NCBI RefSeq assembly: GCF_000003195.3
Contig: NC_012871.2
Span: 51,002,183-51,066,182, forward strand
Direction: 5' to 3'
DNA length: 64,000 nucleotides
Source: Sorghum bicolor
Lineage: Eukaryota; Streptophyta; Magnoliopsida; Poales; Poaceae
The position numbers were made by a program, and so were the translations under genes. Positions within the stretch are counted from its first letter, which is position 1. Each line of letters opens with the position of its first letter. Shown in pieces: positions 22,850-35,138 of the stretch. Under the pieces are notes generated by a model. It did not search any database. It was given only the letters and a program-made list of their open reading frames with translations, and had not been told where the DNA came from.

Positions 22850-24438
22850 TGTAAGTGCATTCGCCCCCGATGTGGGTTTTGATAATTAATGACAACCAAA
22901 TTAGGGACTAACATGTTTATCGAGCATAATCTACAGGTGTTAGTCCATTGATGGAATTGAACGAAAACATTCGGTGAATTATAGCACCCCTAAATTTCCA
23001 ATGGATGAACGGTGTTTCTACTCAAGTGGCTACAAAGTTTTTATTCTTTGCTTGAGTTATAGGAAACGCCGCACTATCAAGAGGGATGCAAATTGAGTTG
23101 GTAAGATGAGGATAAGAGTGCTCAGGTCAACTTAGCTCTTGCACTTGAGAGACACACTTGCACGCACGAAGCACTAGGAAATTTCTTCCCTGCCAGGGTG
23201 AGCCAGTAGTACCGACCCTCAGGGCCGGTGGTACCGGCAGTGCCAGCCCTTCTCCTGAGTTTTGCGAGAAAATGAACTACCAGTAGTACCGGGCTCGGGC
23301 CGGTGGTACCGGCCAGCACCAGTAGTACCGGTGTGAAACGCCGGTAGTACCGGCAGGCCAAATCTGCGCTGACTTTGATTGCGGAGATTTGAACTACCGG
23401 TGGTACCGGCCTTCCACCGGTGGTACCGGCAATGGTCGGTAGTACCGACAAAAGCCCGGTGGTACCGGTAGGCTTATTTCTCGCAAATCCTAAAGACTTC
23501 TTACCGTTAGATCTGAGGTAGCCGGTGGTACAGGTGGTTGCCCCGGTAGTACCGGCAGTTGTTCAGGACCTATGTATAAATAGCTCTTCCCTCATTTCTG
23601 ACCGTTAGCTCTCCCATTCCTTCAACTCTAGATCTGAGAAAAAAGTCTCCAAGCTTTGACTCACCCACTCTCTCTCTCTCTCTTTGCTCCTAGACTTCAC
23701 TCCTTGAGAGATTCGAGCTAGAGAAGTGAGATTAGAGAGTTGGGAGCTTCGATTTGTGACTTGAGCACTTGGTTTCTTCGTATTGCCGGTTTGGTTTGTG
23801 TTTGTTACTCTTGGGTTCTTGGAACCCTAGCCGGCTAGGTGTTCTTCGTGGTTGCCCGTGTTGATTCATTTGTGAGGGCACCCCGAAGTGTTTGTATCTC
23901 CCTTTGATTCTTAGTGGAAATCTCGAGCTAACCTCAGTGGTTGCTTGGGGAGGAGACCTAAGTGGTCAGACCTTCGTGGTCACCTCAACAACGGGGACGT
24001 AGGAACTCCTTTGTGGGGATTGCCGAACCTCGGGAAAAATATCTTGTCTTGCTGTGGAGGTAGCATCGACTACCCTTGTTCTTGTGTTCTTCGTGTTCTT
24101 CCTCTCTACTCCCTTTCATAGGTGAACAAGGGCCGATCTACGTTTTGGAGAAGAACCGAGCCAAGGGGAACCTCAACATCACCCTCTACTACATCTAGGA
24201 GAGTGGGGTAACTCTCAGATCTGAAATCAAAACTCAATATACTCTGATTTTGTAGCTCTCTTAGGGCGTCGGTAGTACCAGCAGTTACGTCGGTAGTACT
24301 GGCTGTCTTACACCAGTAGTACCGGCCCAAACTGTCGGTAGTACCGAGAGGCATTTAACTTCCGCAACTTGAGTTTTTGAGTTTCAAGTTTTTAAGGTAC
24401 ACCTATTCACCCCCCTCTAGGCCAATTAGATCCTTTCA
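22850..24438 (+). repeat. 5' LTR of the SIRE-type element
   Basis: 1589 bp. It holds dense, irregular copies of GGTACCGG and CCGGTAGTACCGG words in two clusters (about 23205-23560 and 24268-24350). A TATAAATAG promoter-like box is at about 23574 and a (CT)n run at about 23670. Confidence 0.9.
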
Positions 24439-24493
24439 ATTGGTATCGGAGCAAGGTTCCTCGTACAAACGCTTCACCGCGTGAGGAGCAACA

Positions 24494-25945
24494 TTGGCCA
24501 AGATGGATCCAATAGCACAAAAGCAAATTGTTGATCAAATCACAGCACAGATCACTGCATCCTTGCAGCTGCAACAACAAGAGCAAATGCAGAAGATGCA
24601 AGCAGAGCTTGACAAGATGAGAGAGCTCCTAGGCAAAAAGAATCATGAATCGGGTAGCAAAGATGAAAATGAAGATAGTAGCAAAACATCAAAGAACTAC
24701 AACAAAGCTAGCTTTGACTATGATGGTTCAAGCAAGAATCCAACCTTGCCGATGATCAATCCTGGAAAACCACCTCCATTTGATGGTGTAAGGTACACCG
24801 ATTGGGCTCATAGGATGAAGCTACATCTCATAGCCGCAAGATGTTGGGAAGTGGTGGACATTGGAGTAAATCCGCTGCAAGATCCAAATGAGTGGACACT
24901 TGAAGATGAGAGAGACTTTCACCTAAATGCAATGGCAGCCACCTTGATTTTGCAATGCCTCACTCCGGAGGACAACAACAAAGTAAATGGTATGGTGAAT
25001 GCAAAGCAAATCTGGGACACTTTGAAGGTGTCATTTGAAGGAGATAAAAGTGTAAGAGTTGGAAACATTAAACTCTTACAAAGTAAGATTGAGAATTTTT
25101 GCATGATTGAGGGAGAAACAACAAAGGCCATGTTTGATAGATTCATGTCCTTGATCAACCAAATTAGAGCACTTGGAGCAACAACATGGGATGACAACTC
25201 TACAGCAAGAAAGATATGTAGGGTGTATAGACAAAAGAACAATATGCTTGCATCCGTCATTATGGAGAAAGACAATTACCACACGATCACACCTCAAGAG
25301 ATGCTTGCAAAATTGATGCATCATGAAGTCTTGGATGATGAAGCTAAGGAGACAATCAATCAAAGAAAGAGCATTGCACTCACGGCATCACATGGAAGTG
25401 AGTCAAGTCATTGCAACAAAGAGTGTTGTGAGCATAAGCATAATGATGACGATGATCTTGATAAAGAGCAAGCTATGCTAGTGGGAAACTACAAGAATTA
25501 CTTGAGAATGAAGAAAGATAGTATGAGGAGATATGGAGGAAACAAGCCATACAAGAAGAGGTTTTGCTGTGAGTGTGGTGACATCGGCCATCTTGCAGCC
25601 GATTGTCCTAACAAAGAGGAGAGGTCAAGATACAACAAGAAAGATGACAAGAAGTACAAGGATAAGAAGAGAGGTGAAGCACATCTAGGTCAAGAATGGC
25701 AATCTGACAGTGACAGTGATGATGACAATGACAATAAGAAGAAGAGTATGGTTGCCCTCGCCATACAAGAGGCATCTTCCTCAACAAACATCTTCACCAA
25801 CAATGCTTCATCGACCTCTCTCTTCACCCACACTTCTTCATCACCTAGACTCTTCGCCAACCTCTCCAACGATGACCATGACACTCCTACATGCCTCATG
25901 GCAAGAGGAGATAAGGTACAATTTGACTCTCCCACTCACACCTGA
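24494..25945 (+). pseudogene. SIRE-type gag, N-terminal part (split by a solo LTR)
   Basis: An open frame from ATG 24503 or the upstream TTG at 24494. It has a Gln-rich coiled coil, NPGKPPPFDGVRYTDWAHRM (gag signature), then the UBN2-like region. The zinc knuckle CCECGDIGHLAADC lies at about 25565-25607, followed by a Lys- and Asp-rich tail. The true reading continues past 25942 at 27855; the stop at 25943-25945 belongs to the inserted LTR. Confidence 0.85.
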
Positions 25946-27849
25946 AAGCCCAAGTTTGGTTTTGGTAATTAATGACACCAAGTTGCTAATGCCTTGTGTT
26001 TAAGTGATTTGAGTTAGGCATAGCAACACATGTGATGAAGGTGCATGGTGGCATGGATAGGTGGCCACACGATCACAAAGGGATGAAGCTTGATGTGGAG
26101 ATCATGATAATAGACGAGGAGCAAAGTTATCAAGGCAAAGGTATAAACATAGGGTTTTACTTTTGCCGGTCTAAGATGAGTAGAGAAGTGATTGACCGGG
26201 TTTAGGATAGATAGCCGACTATCAAGAGGGGAAATCATGGTCATCTCTCGAATCAAGTGCTACTAGGTCCATATCTTGAGCATATGCATTAGGATGTAGT
26301 AAAGTGCTAACTTAACTCCTTTGGTGAAAATGTTTGTGAAAAAAGCTAACACACTTGCACCTTGGTGGTGGACACTTGTTGGTGTTAGCACATTTACAAA
26401 GGAGGTGGAGTTCCTAGGGTTGAGAGGGGTGTGGGTTCCTCTCTCCCTCCCGCCGAGCTTGCGAGGCGGGATTCGGCGCTTTTGAGAAAAATAAGAGTAT
26501 ATTTTCTATTGCGCCGATGGGAAATTTGGTGAAGTTGCGGGAGTGTTTTCTCACTGAGAAACACTCACCGGACGCTGGTGCTGGCAGCACCGGACGCTGG
26601 TCCAGAGCGTCCGGTGTGGTGTCTGTGGCGCAGGTGTGCACCGGACTCACTGGAGTGAGTCCGGTGCTCAGCGTCCGGTGTGAGGGGTTTTTGTAACCCT
26701 CTCTGCGTACGAGTCCGATGAGCACCGGACCGTCCGGTGCCCAGCGTCCGGTGAGGTCGCGAGTTTGACACCCTCTCTGCGCACGAGTCCGGTGAGCACC
26801 GGACCGTCCGGTGTGGACTTGCAGAGCGTCCGGTGGTCCGCAGGTGACCGTTAGAATCTGACACGCGAGATTCAAAGAGGACACGTGGCCAACTCCAGTG
26901 CACCGGACGCAGGGAGTCGAGCGTCCGGTGCTCACTTAGTAGCGTCCGGTGCCCCCGATTTCAGCCCAGTGAAAGTGGCCAACGGCTAGTTTCTTTGAGG
27001 GGCTTATAAATAGAAGGGTGGCCGGCTTTGGGAGGCTCTCTCTTGCACATTTGATTACTTGAGGTATACATTGAGCTAGAGAACACTCCCTCCACTCATC
27101 TCCTTGCTTGATTGCTCATCCTAGTGAGATTGAGTGAGATTCAAGTGCATGGCTTTGAGAGTTGCATTTAGTGGCACTTGATTCTTGAGTTTGCTGCGGA
27201 TTTCTTGTTACTCTTGGGTGTTTCCCGACGCCCTAGACGGCTTGGAGCAGCGGTGGTGTTGAGCTCGTGATTGGAGATTGTTTCGAGCCTCACCAAGTGA
27301 TTTGTGAGGGGTTCTTGAGCCTTCCCCGCGGGAGATCGCAATTGGCTACTCTAGTGGATTGCTCGTGGCTTGGAGGATCCCCATCTTGTGAGTGGATGTG
27401 CGGCACCCGCTGAGGGTTTGGCTTTGGATTGCCAATTAGCTCGTGATCCATCAAGTGGGTGTATCGCCACAACGAGGAGTAGCTTGCCGGGAAGCAAGTG
27501 AACCTCGGTAAAAAATCTTGTGTCATCTCTTGCCGAGGTCTCTCTTGTAATTGTGTACGTGATTGATTGGATATATCTCATCTCTACAACGTCGGTATAA
27601 CAATCACTCTCCTCTCTTTACATACTTGCTTACCTTGCTAGTTGTGTAGCTTGTTTAGCTTAGTTCTCTTGTTGTTGTGCTTTAGTGTTTAGCCTTGTAC
27701 TAGACTTGTATAGGTGGCTTGCATAGCTTAGTTGTGCTAGTGCTAAAATAGCTTCGCCTTTTGTTTTACTAACTCACTTGCTTAGTGAAGTTTGTAGAAA
27801 TTTTAAATAGGCTATTCACCCCCCCCCCTCTAGCCATTTGGACCTTTCA
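25943..27849 (+). mobile_element. Solo LTR of a related SIRE family inside gag
   Basis: Starts TGAAAGCCCAAG and ends TTTGGACCTTTCA (1907 bp), flanked by ACACC at 25938-25942 and 27850-27854. Its start and end resemble the host element's LTR but the body differs: instead of GGTACCGG it carries repeated GTCCGGTG/CACCGGAC words (about 26565-26955). A TATAAATAG box is at about 27005. No internal region remains, so it arose by LTR-LTR recombination. Confidence 0.92.
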
Positions 27850-27854
27850 ACACC

Positions 27855-28850
27855 ACTAGTAAATATGATAGTGATGATGAAGATGATGAAAACTATGCAT
27901 CAAATCTCATTAAGAAATATGGTAAAGCTGCTGCAACTAAAATCCTAAAGCTAATATATGCTAAAGATAAGCTTGAGTCATGCATTGAGTCGCAAGGGGA
28001 ATTGCTCCTAGAGGAAAGGGAGAAGAACCAAAGACTTGAAGCATGTCTCTCCAAGGAAAAGGAGAGGGCTGATAAGTTGAGTGTAGAATTGTCTTTAGCC
28101 AAAGATGCTAATGATCATTTGTCTAAGGGACATTCTTCACTTAATGACTCTTTGGCTAGCCTAAAGAATGATCATAGTTTGGCTCAAGAGAGCCTTACAA
28201 GCTTGACAACGAAATATCATGAGCTTGAACTAAACTATGACAAGCTTTGGACTAGCACCTCTACCATTTCTAAGGATTCCAAAGCTTCAACAAGTAAAAG
28301 CTGTGAAAGATGCTTAAATGTTAATATAAATGCTTGTGTTACTAACCTTGTTGAGCTAGCAATGAAGGACAAGGAGATCCAAAGATTAAACACAATTGTC
28401 AAGATTGGTTGCAAGTGCAAGGACAAGCAACTGGCAAATGTGTTCAAGGCATCAAGGCACCCCATAATCAAGGATGGCCTCGGTTACAATAGGTATAATG
28501 GTAAGGCCAATGGAAGAAACATGATAAATGGGGTGGCTTGTGTGAAGTTCAACAAGAGTGTGCCTCTTGTTGACCTTATTGACAAGGTGAACAATATTGC
28601 TACTCCTACAATTCCTCTTACAAACAACAAGAACATCAAGAAGAAGCAAGTGGAGGTGCCCAAGCAACAAGTGCCTATTTCACGCAATCACATTTGTGAT
28701 TACATGTGTTGTTGGGACAAGGATGGCAAGATTGTTGTGAAGTATGTGGGTGCCCTTAAGAAGAGACAAATCTTAAGGAGTGTTTGGGTGCCCAAGTCTT
28801 ATATTTCTAACCCCCTAGGTCCCATCTCGGGACCTAAAACAAAAGCTTAA
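27855..28850 (+). pseudogene. SIRE-type gag, C-terminal part
   Basis: Resumes the gag frame after the solo LTR. It has an acidic start (SDDEDDENY), a long helical, coiled-coil-rich segment with repeated LAKD/SLTSLT patterns, and a Cys-containing segment near CERCLNVNINACVTN. The frame closes at 28850; protease starts in another frame just downstream. Confidence 0.75.
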
Positions 28851-28857
28851 TCTTGTG

Positions 28858-29837
28858 TTATAGGAATACTCCTCCGGTGGACCAAAATGGGTGCTTGATA
28901 ATGGATGCACCAATCATATGATCGGAGAGAAGAACATGTTCACATCCTTTAAATCAAATCAAGTTGCAGGTGAAAGGATTGTCTTTGGTGACAATAGTAA
29001 AGGAGATATCCTTGGTTTGGGTAAAATTGCTATCTCAAATGATAATTCAATTTCAAATGTATTACTTGTGAATTCGTTGGGATACAATTTGTTGTCCATC
29101 TCACAACTTTGTGAGAAGGATTACAATTGTCTCTTTACGGATAAGGGTGTAGAAGTCTCTAGAAGGTCGGATTCCTCTATTGCTTTTACGGGTCAACTTA
29201 AGGGCAAGCTCTATCTAGTTGATTTCTCATCTAGTAGAGTGGGGTCCAAGACTTGTTTAGTGGCAAAATCTAGTATGGGCTGGTTATGGCATCGTTGTCT
29301 AGCTCATGTTGGGATGAGGAACTTAGCCAATCTTCAAAGAGGTGGATACATCCTAGGACTAACAAATGTTTCTTTTGAGAAAGATAGAATTTGCAGTGCA
29401 TGTCAAGCGGGAAAGCAAGTTGGAGACAAGCATCCCACTAAGAACATCATGACTACATCAAAGACCATGAGTTACTTCACATGGACTTATTCGGACCCAA
29501 TGCTTATATAAGTATTGGAGGTAACAAATATGGTTTTGTAATTGTTGATGATTTTTCTCGCTTCACTTGGGTGTTTCTTTTGAGAGATAAAGGTGAAACC
29601 CAAGGGATCTTCAAGAAGGTTTCAAGAAGAGCTCAAAATAAGTTTGAAGTGAAGATCAAGAAAGTGAGAAGTGACAACGGGATAGAGTTTAGAAACACCA
29701 ACATTGAAGCTTTCCTTGATGAAGAAGGCATCAAACATGAGTTCTCGGTTCCATACACTCCACAACAAAATGGTGTTGTGGAGAGGAAGAACCTGACACT
29801 CATTGAAGCCATAATAGCAATGTTGGATGAATACTAG
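28858..29837 (+). pseudogene. SIRE-type protease and integrase core (broken)
   Basis: The protease motif reads WVLDNGCTNHM: the catalytic Asp is kept but the usual Ser is Asn. The GAG-pre-integrase (WHRCLAHVGMRN) follows. A frame change occurs near 29480; the integrase catalytic core then runs MDLFGPN, RSDNGIEF and QQNGVVERKN until a TAG stop at 29835-29837. At least two lesions disable it. Confidence 0.8.
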
Positions 29838-30239
29838 ATTTCACAAGAAGACTATTGGGCGGAAGCCGTCAACACGGCATGTCATACTATCAACCGTTAG
29901 TACCTCCACAAGTTGAGGAAGAAAACCGCCTACGAGCTTCTAACCGGTAAAAAGCCTAAGGTGGACTACTTTAGAGTTTTTGAATGCAAGTGTTTCATAC
30001 TTAATAATAAATCCAAAAGCTCTAAGTTTGCACCAAAGGTTGATGAAGGTTTCTTACTTGGTTATGGTACTAACGAACATGGCTACCGTGTCTTCAATGA
30101 GACCACCGATCAAATTGAAATAGTGGTAGACATGACTTTTGATGAAAGCGACGACTCTCAAAAGGAGCAAGTCAATGCTAAAATTTTAGGTGAAGAAGAA
30201 CCATCTCATCAAGTGATCAAAAAGGCTTGCTACAGGTGA
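29838..30239 (+). pseudogene. SIRE-type integrase C-terminal region (broken)
   Basis: Continues the integrase after the stop. A further TAG is at 29898-29900, then a frame from 29913 with KTAYELLTGKKPKVDYFRVF and GYRVFNETTDQIEIVVDMTF, typical of the C-terminal domain. It ends at TGA 30237-30239 by a frame change. Confidence 0.75.
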
Positions 30240-30734
30240 AGTGAAACTCGTTGATGAAGAAGAAGATGATGCACATATGCAAATTCCTCATGATCCAAAC
30301 TTGCATCATGGGTCAACCAATGCCCATGATGATACTTCCACTTCAAGAAGGGGTCATGACTCAAGGGAATAAGCTAATCAAGATTCACCACAAGCTCAAG
30401 ACCCAACCAAGGTGGTGATCAAGACAATCAAGATCTTGATTCTCAAATCAACCAAGATAATGAAGATGAAGATGACTGTCCATTTCAAACAAGAACAACA
30501 GTACCTCACCCAAGAGTTCATCAATCCATTCAATGAGATCATCCCATTTATAGCATTTTGGGAGACACACAACGAGGGGTAACAACACACTCTCGTTTAG
30601 TTGGTTTTTGTGAATATTACTCTTTTGTCTCCTTGATGTTGCCAAACAGGGTGAAGAATGCTTTGAAGGACCCGGATGGGGTGATTGCCATGCAAGAGGA
30701 GCTAAACAATTTCACCAAGAATAAAGTCTAGTCC

Positions 30735-31588
30735 TTGGTGGAAAGATCCAAGCAAAATGTGTTAGGTACCAAATGGGTCTTCCGCAACAAAGAAGATGAG
30801 TATGGCATGGTCACAAGGAACAAGGCATGGTTGGTAGCCAAAGGTTTCACTCAAATCAAAGGTTTGGATTTTGGGGAGACCTATGCACCTGCAGCTAGGC
30901 TTAAATCTATTCGCATATTACTTGCCTTTGCTACTCTCCATGATTTCAAGTTGTTTCAAATGGACATGAAAAGTGCATTCCTCAATGGCCCCCTCTCCGA
31001 AACCGTGTATGTGGAGCAACCGCCGGGTTTTGAAGATCCACATCATCCCGATCATGTCTACAAGCTTTACAAGGCACTTTATGGGCTCAAACAAGCCCCT
31101 AGAGCTTGGTATGGTTGTATCAAAGATTTCCTACTCAAACAAGGGTTGAGATTAGAAAGGCCGATCTCACTTTATTTACTCGCAAAGTCAATAATGATAT
31201 TTTTATATGCCAAATATATGTCGATGACATTATATTTGGTAGTACTAATGCGGACTTCAGTGAGCAATTTAGTAGGATCATGACCAAGAGGTTCGAGATG
31301 TCCATGATGGGGGAGTTGACATACTTTCTTGGATTTCAAATCAAGCAACTCAAAGACGGCACGTTCATAAGTCAAACCAAGTACACCACCGACATGCTAA
31401 AGAAGTTTGACATTGACAAGGCCAAACCCATAAAGACACCAATGCCAACAACCGGACATCTTAACCTTGATGGAGACGACAAGGCCATTGATCAAAAGGT
31501 ATATCATTCCATGATTGAATCTTTGCTTTACCTTTGTGCATCTAGGCCTGTTATTATGCTTAGTGTGTGCATGTGTGTATTCGAATAG
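30735..31588 (+). pseudogene. SIRE-type reverse transcriptase (frameshifted, 3'-truncated)
   Basis: RT motifs: [44 protein letters not shown] frame change near 31110-31145 leads to the second frame with the catalytic YVDDIIFGSTN at 31217-31249. After SLLYLCASRP (about 31540) homology stops, so the rest of RT and RNase H is deleted. Confidence 0.8.
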
Positions 31589-31857
31589 GCAAAAACTCTT
31601 GTGAAAAATTGTGTGAATTTTTCAAAAACTATTTTTCATAGCTCAAATGTGTCCATAGTTATGTAATGGCTTCATGAAATCTGGACAAATTTGAGTTGGT
31701 TTGAGTATACTATGTGGTTCACCTCCTTTAGAATTTCTGCTCACTGGTTTTTGACCTCCTGCAACTTATGACATTCAAGCATAACTGGAACATAGAGGTT
31801 ATTTGTCAATTTTGGGACACACTTTACATTGATGTAGAGCACAAGATACTTCACTAG

Positions 31858-32460
31858 ATGACTGGGGGCCTTCACTGTCAGTATGATTACCGCCAGTTCT
31901 CCCACCTTTTTGGGTTTGATCACCATGTTTGTGATGCTCCTAGCTTATATGGTCATTGTCCAAATGGTGTGGGCAGTGCTGATTTCATTGATGCTCCTAG
32001 CTTATATGGTCATTGTCCAAATGTTGATCCGACTAAGGCAAATGGTAAGACAGAAGGTCTAAAGCCCTATTTCTATGTGCTCAACAATTTGCTCCGTGCT
32101 ACTATTGACACAAAGGTTGGTGATGCTACTTCAGTTCAGAATCATACTCCAACCGTCCATGTTTGCTTTGGGCTTAAGAAGAGGTTCAGTGTGACAGATC
32201 TCTTGTGGCATCACATTGAGGAGGGTTCCTAGACCTCCAACCAGTCCTTCCCTTATGCTCCGTATCTCATGTATATCATTGAGCAAGTCACTGGCTTTGC
32301 ATTCTAGCAAGACAGCAAGCACCTGGATTGGAATGTCAGACGTATATATGCTAAGTCCAATCAAAGGGAAAGGACTAGCAACAGATGCTAGTGGCAACAG
32401 TGCAGCACAGGATGATGAGGGGTACCGTGACACTGAGTTTGAGCAGCAGCAGGGTTTTTA
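31858..32460 (+). pseudogene. Post-pol reading frame in env-like position of the SIRE element
   Basis: A frame at 31858-32232 continues with a stop into SNQSFPYAPYLMYIIEQVTG and a Gln-rich end near 32455. Position downstream of pol fits the extra or env-like ORF of SIRE elements, but no signal peptide or membrane segment is visible and function is unknown. Two direct copies of a ~34-bp segment starting GATGCTCCTAGCTTATATGG (about 31934 and 31991) duplicate APSLYGHCPN. Confidence 0.45.
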
Positions 32461-33075
32461 GTGAACCGATGCTTTTGATGATGATGATGATAATGTTGAG
32501 TAGTTCACCTACTGCCTTTGCCCCTTGGAGCTTCTTGAAGCCTACCCTTTTTGGCATTTGATGCCAAAGGGGGAGTGTTAGGCTTATCTCATATGGTATT
32601 AGGCTTGGTATTAGGATTATCTCGTGTGGTGAACCATGTGGTAACTTAAACTTTGTGTGTGTGATGGTTGATTGTAGGCTAAACACCTAAGCTTAATTGT
32701 CATATCCTGCTTGTGTTAGTTGATTTGGGTTTGTGCTGATGCAATGTTGTTTATGAATGGTTATGATAAGCTACAAGTCTTTTTCTTTCTTGCATAACCA
32801 TTCAAGTTCTTTATTTTTATTCTTTGTGATAAATCTTGTCATATGCATCACACTTTATTTTCTCACACACACTTAGGCACCCCACGGATTGCAAAATTTA
32901 GGGGGAGCTTGTTCTTACTGTATGCCATCTTGATTCTAATCAAGATTTGAAATTCGGAATCCAATGCATACATTAAGGGGGAGCTCAACTTGAATTTTTG
33001 GAATTCAAAAACTTCAATTCTTTCAATTTTTATAAGCCTAAGTTGGTTTTCATCAATTACCAAAAAGGGGGAGTT

Positions 33076-34660
33076 TGTAAGTGCATTCACCCCCGATGTG
33101 GGTTTTGATAATTAATGACAACCAAATTAGGGATTAACATGTTTATCGAGCATAATCTACAGGTGTTAGTCCATTGATGGAATTGAACGAAAACATTCGG
33201 TGAATTATAGCACCCCTAAATTTCCAATGGATGAACAGTGTTTCTACTCAAGTGGCTACAAAGTTTTTATTCTTTGCTTGAGTTATAGGAAACGCCGCAC
33301 TATCAAGAGGGATGCAAATTGAGTTGGTAAGATGAGGATAAGAGTGCTCAGGTCAACTTAGCTCTTGCGCTTGAGAGACACACTTGCACGCATGAAGCAC
33401 TAGGAAATTTCTTCTCTGCCAGGGTGAGCCGGTAGTACCGACCCTCAGGGCCGGTGGTACCGGCAGTGCCAGCCCTTCTCCTGAGTTTTGCGAGAAAATG
33501 AACTACCGGTAGTACCGGGCTCGGGCCGGTGGTACCGGCCAGCACCAGTAGTACCGGTGTGAAACACCGGTAGTACCGGCAGGCCAAATCTACGCTGACT
33601 TTGATTGCGGAGATTTGAACTACCGATGGTACCGGCCTTCCACCGGTGGTACCGGCAATGGTCGGTAGTACCGATAAAAGCCCGGTGGTACCGGTAGGCT
33701 TATTTCTCGCAAATCCTAGACACTTCTTACCGTTAGATCTGAGGTAGCCGGTGGTACCGGTGGTTGCCCCGGTAGTACCGGCAGTTGTTCAGGACCTATG
33801 TATAAATAGCTCTTCCCTCATTTCTGACCGTTAGCTCTCCCATTCCTTCAACTCTAGATCTGAGAAAAAAGTCTCCAAGCTTTGACTCACCCACTCTCTC
33901 TCTCTTTGCTCCTAGACTTCACTCCTTGAGAGATTCGAGCTAGAGAAGTGAGATTAGAGAGTTGGGAGCTTCGATTTGTGACTTGAGCACTTGGTTTCTT
34001 CGTATTGCCGGTTTGGTTTGTGTTTGTTACTCTTGGGTTCTTGGAACCCTAGCCGGCTAGGCGTTCTTCGTGGTTGCCCGTGTTGATTCATTTGTGAGGG
34101 CACCCCGAAGTGTTTGTATCTCCCTTTGATTCTTAGTGGAAATCTCGAGCTAACCTCAGTGGTTGCTTGGGGAGGAGACCTAAGTGGTCAGACCTTCGTG
34201 GTCACCTGAACAACGGGGACGTAGGAACTCCTTTGTGGGGATTGTCGAACCTCGGGAAAAATATCTTGTCTTGCTGTGGAGGTAGCATCGACTACCCTTG
34301 TTCTTGTGTTCTTCGTGTTCTTCCTCTCTACTCCCTTTCATAGGTGAACAAGGGCCGATCTACGTTTTGGAGAAGAACCGAGCCAAGGGGAACCTCAACA
34401 TCACCCTCTACTACATCTAGGAGAGTGGGGTAACTCTCAGATCTGAAATCAAAACTCAATATACTCTGATTTCGTAGCTCTCTTAGGGCGTCGGTAGTAC
34501 TAACAGTTACGTCGGTAGTACTGGCTGTCTTACCCTAGTAGTACCGGCCCAAACTGTCGGTAGTACCGACAGATATTTAACTTCCGCAACTTGAGTTTTT
34601 GAGTTTCAGGTTTTTATGGTACGCCTATTCACCCCCCTCTAGGCCAATTAGATCCTTTCA
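33076..34660 (+). repeat. 3' LTR of the SIRE-type element
   Basis: 1585 bp, collinear with the 5' LTR including both GGTACCGG clusters. Scattered substitutions and a shorter (CT)n run set it apart. It is preceded by the purine tract AAAAAGGGGGAG. Confidence 0.9.
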
Positions 34661-35138
34661 CATGGTCATATGAAAATTTTGAATTTCAAAATGTTACGGC
34701 TTTAAATATAATTTTGAGAGCATAAGTGATTTCTAATGAAAAAGTTATCAACTACGAAGTTGTAGATTTTGTCGAGATCTATAACTTTGTTATTGGTAAT
34801 TTTTCCATCTAATAAGGTCGTTTGTATAACTCGAAAAAAAATGAATTTTCAACTTTAGAACTTCTTAAAAAGAATTCTAGGGTCGTAAATGATTTCAAAT
34901 GAAAAGGTCATCAACTAGAGATCTACAACTTATTTCATCGATTTTATTGTACTGCAGCATGGTTATCACTGCCAAAACATACAAAAATTTGACGGTGAAA
35001 ACCGACTTCACCGCCGGTTGTCATACCCATGCGGATAATATTACGTGATGAGTTACCCATACCCACAAGCACACCTGGTTTAACATATAAGAATATCATC
35101 AATTTATTAAGCGATAGGCTTGGGAGTTGGGATAGACG

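Larger units (their letters stand above)
22850..34660 (+). mobile_element. SIRE/Maximus-type Copia retrotransposon, degraded, with nested solo LTR
   Basis: LTRs at 22850-24438 (1589 bp) and 33076-34660 (1585 bp) start TGTAAGTGCATTC and end TAGATCCTTTCA. The target-site duplication CATGG is at 22845-22849 and 34661-34665. PBS TGGTATCGGAGC is at 24441. The interior carries gag with a CCHC knuckle, a disrupted pol, and a post-RT region in the position where SIRE elements have an env-like ORF. Purine tracts precede the 3' LTR. The lineage call rests on LTR length, gag type and layout. Confidence 0.9.
22216..35138. mobile_element. CACTA-like DNA transposon segment hosting the SIRE insertion
   Basis: CACTACTACATGC at 22216 resembles a CACTA terminus. 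On both sides of the SIRE element the sequence carries recurring units of the type GATTTCAAATGAAAAAG, then TCATCAACTA, then GAGATCTACAACTTT (about 22611, 22762, 34730, 34890). Such periodic units are common in grass CACTA elements. No transposase is seen, and the right end is missing or inside the N gap. The class assignment is inference. Confidence 0.4.

Noticed and set aside
23122..23451. Minus-strand 109-codon frame in the SIRE LTR (also at 33348-33587)
   Set aside because: It only translates the GGTACCGG word array (TTG/TGT repeats). It is on the antisense strand of an LTR and shows no family.
23205..23560. CRISPR-like array of GGTACCGG repeats
   Set aside because: Repeats are short, irregularly spaced and palindromic, lie inside an LTR, and the genome is plant nuclear.
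26414..26935. 173-codon minus-strand frame in the solo LTR
   Set aside because: It is dominated by translation of the GTCCGGTG repeats and has no counterpart in the sense direction.
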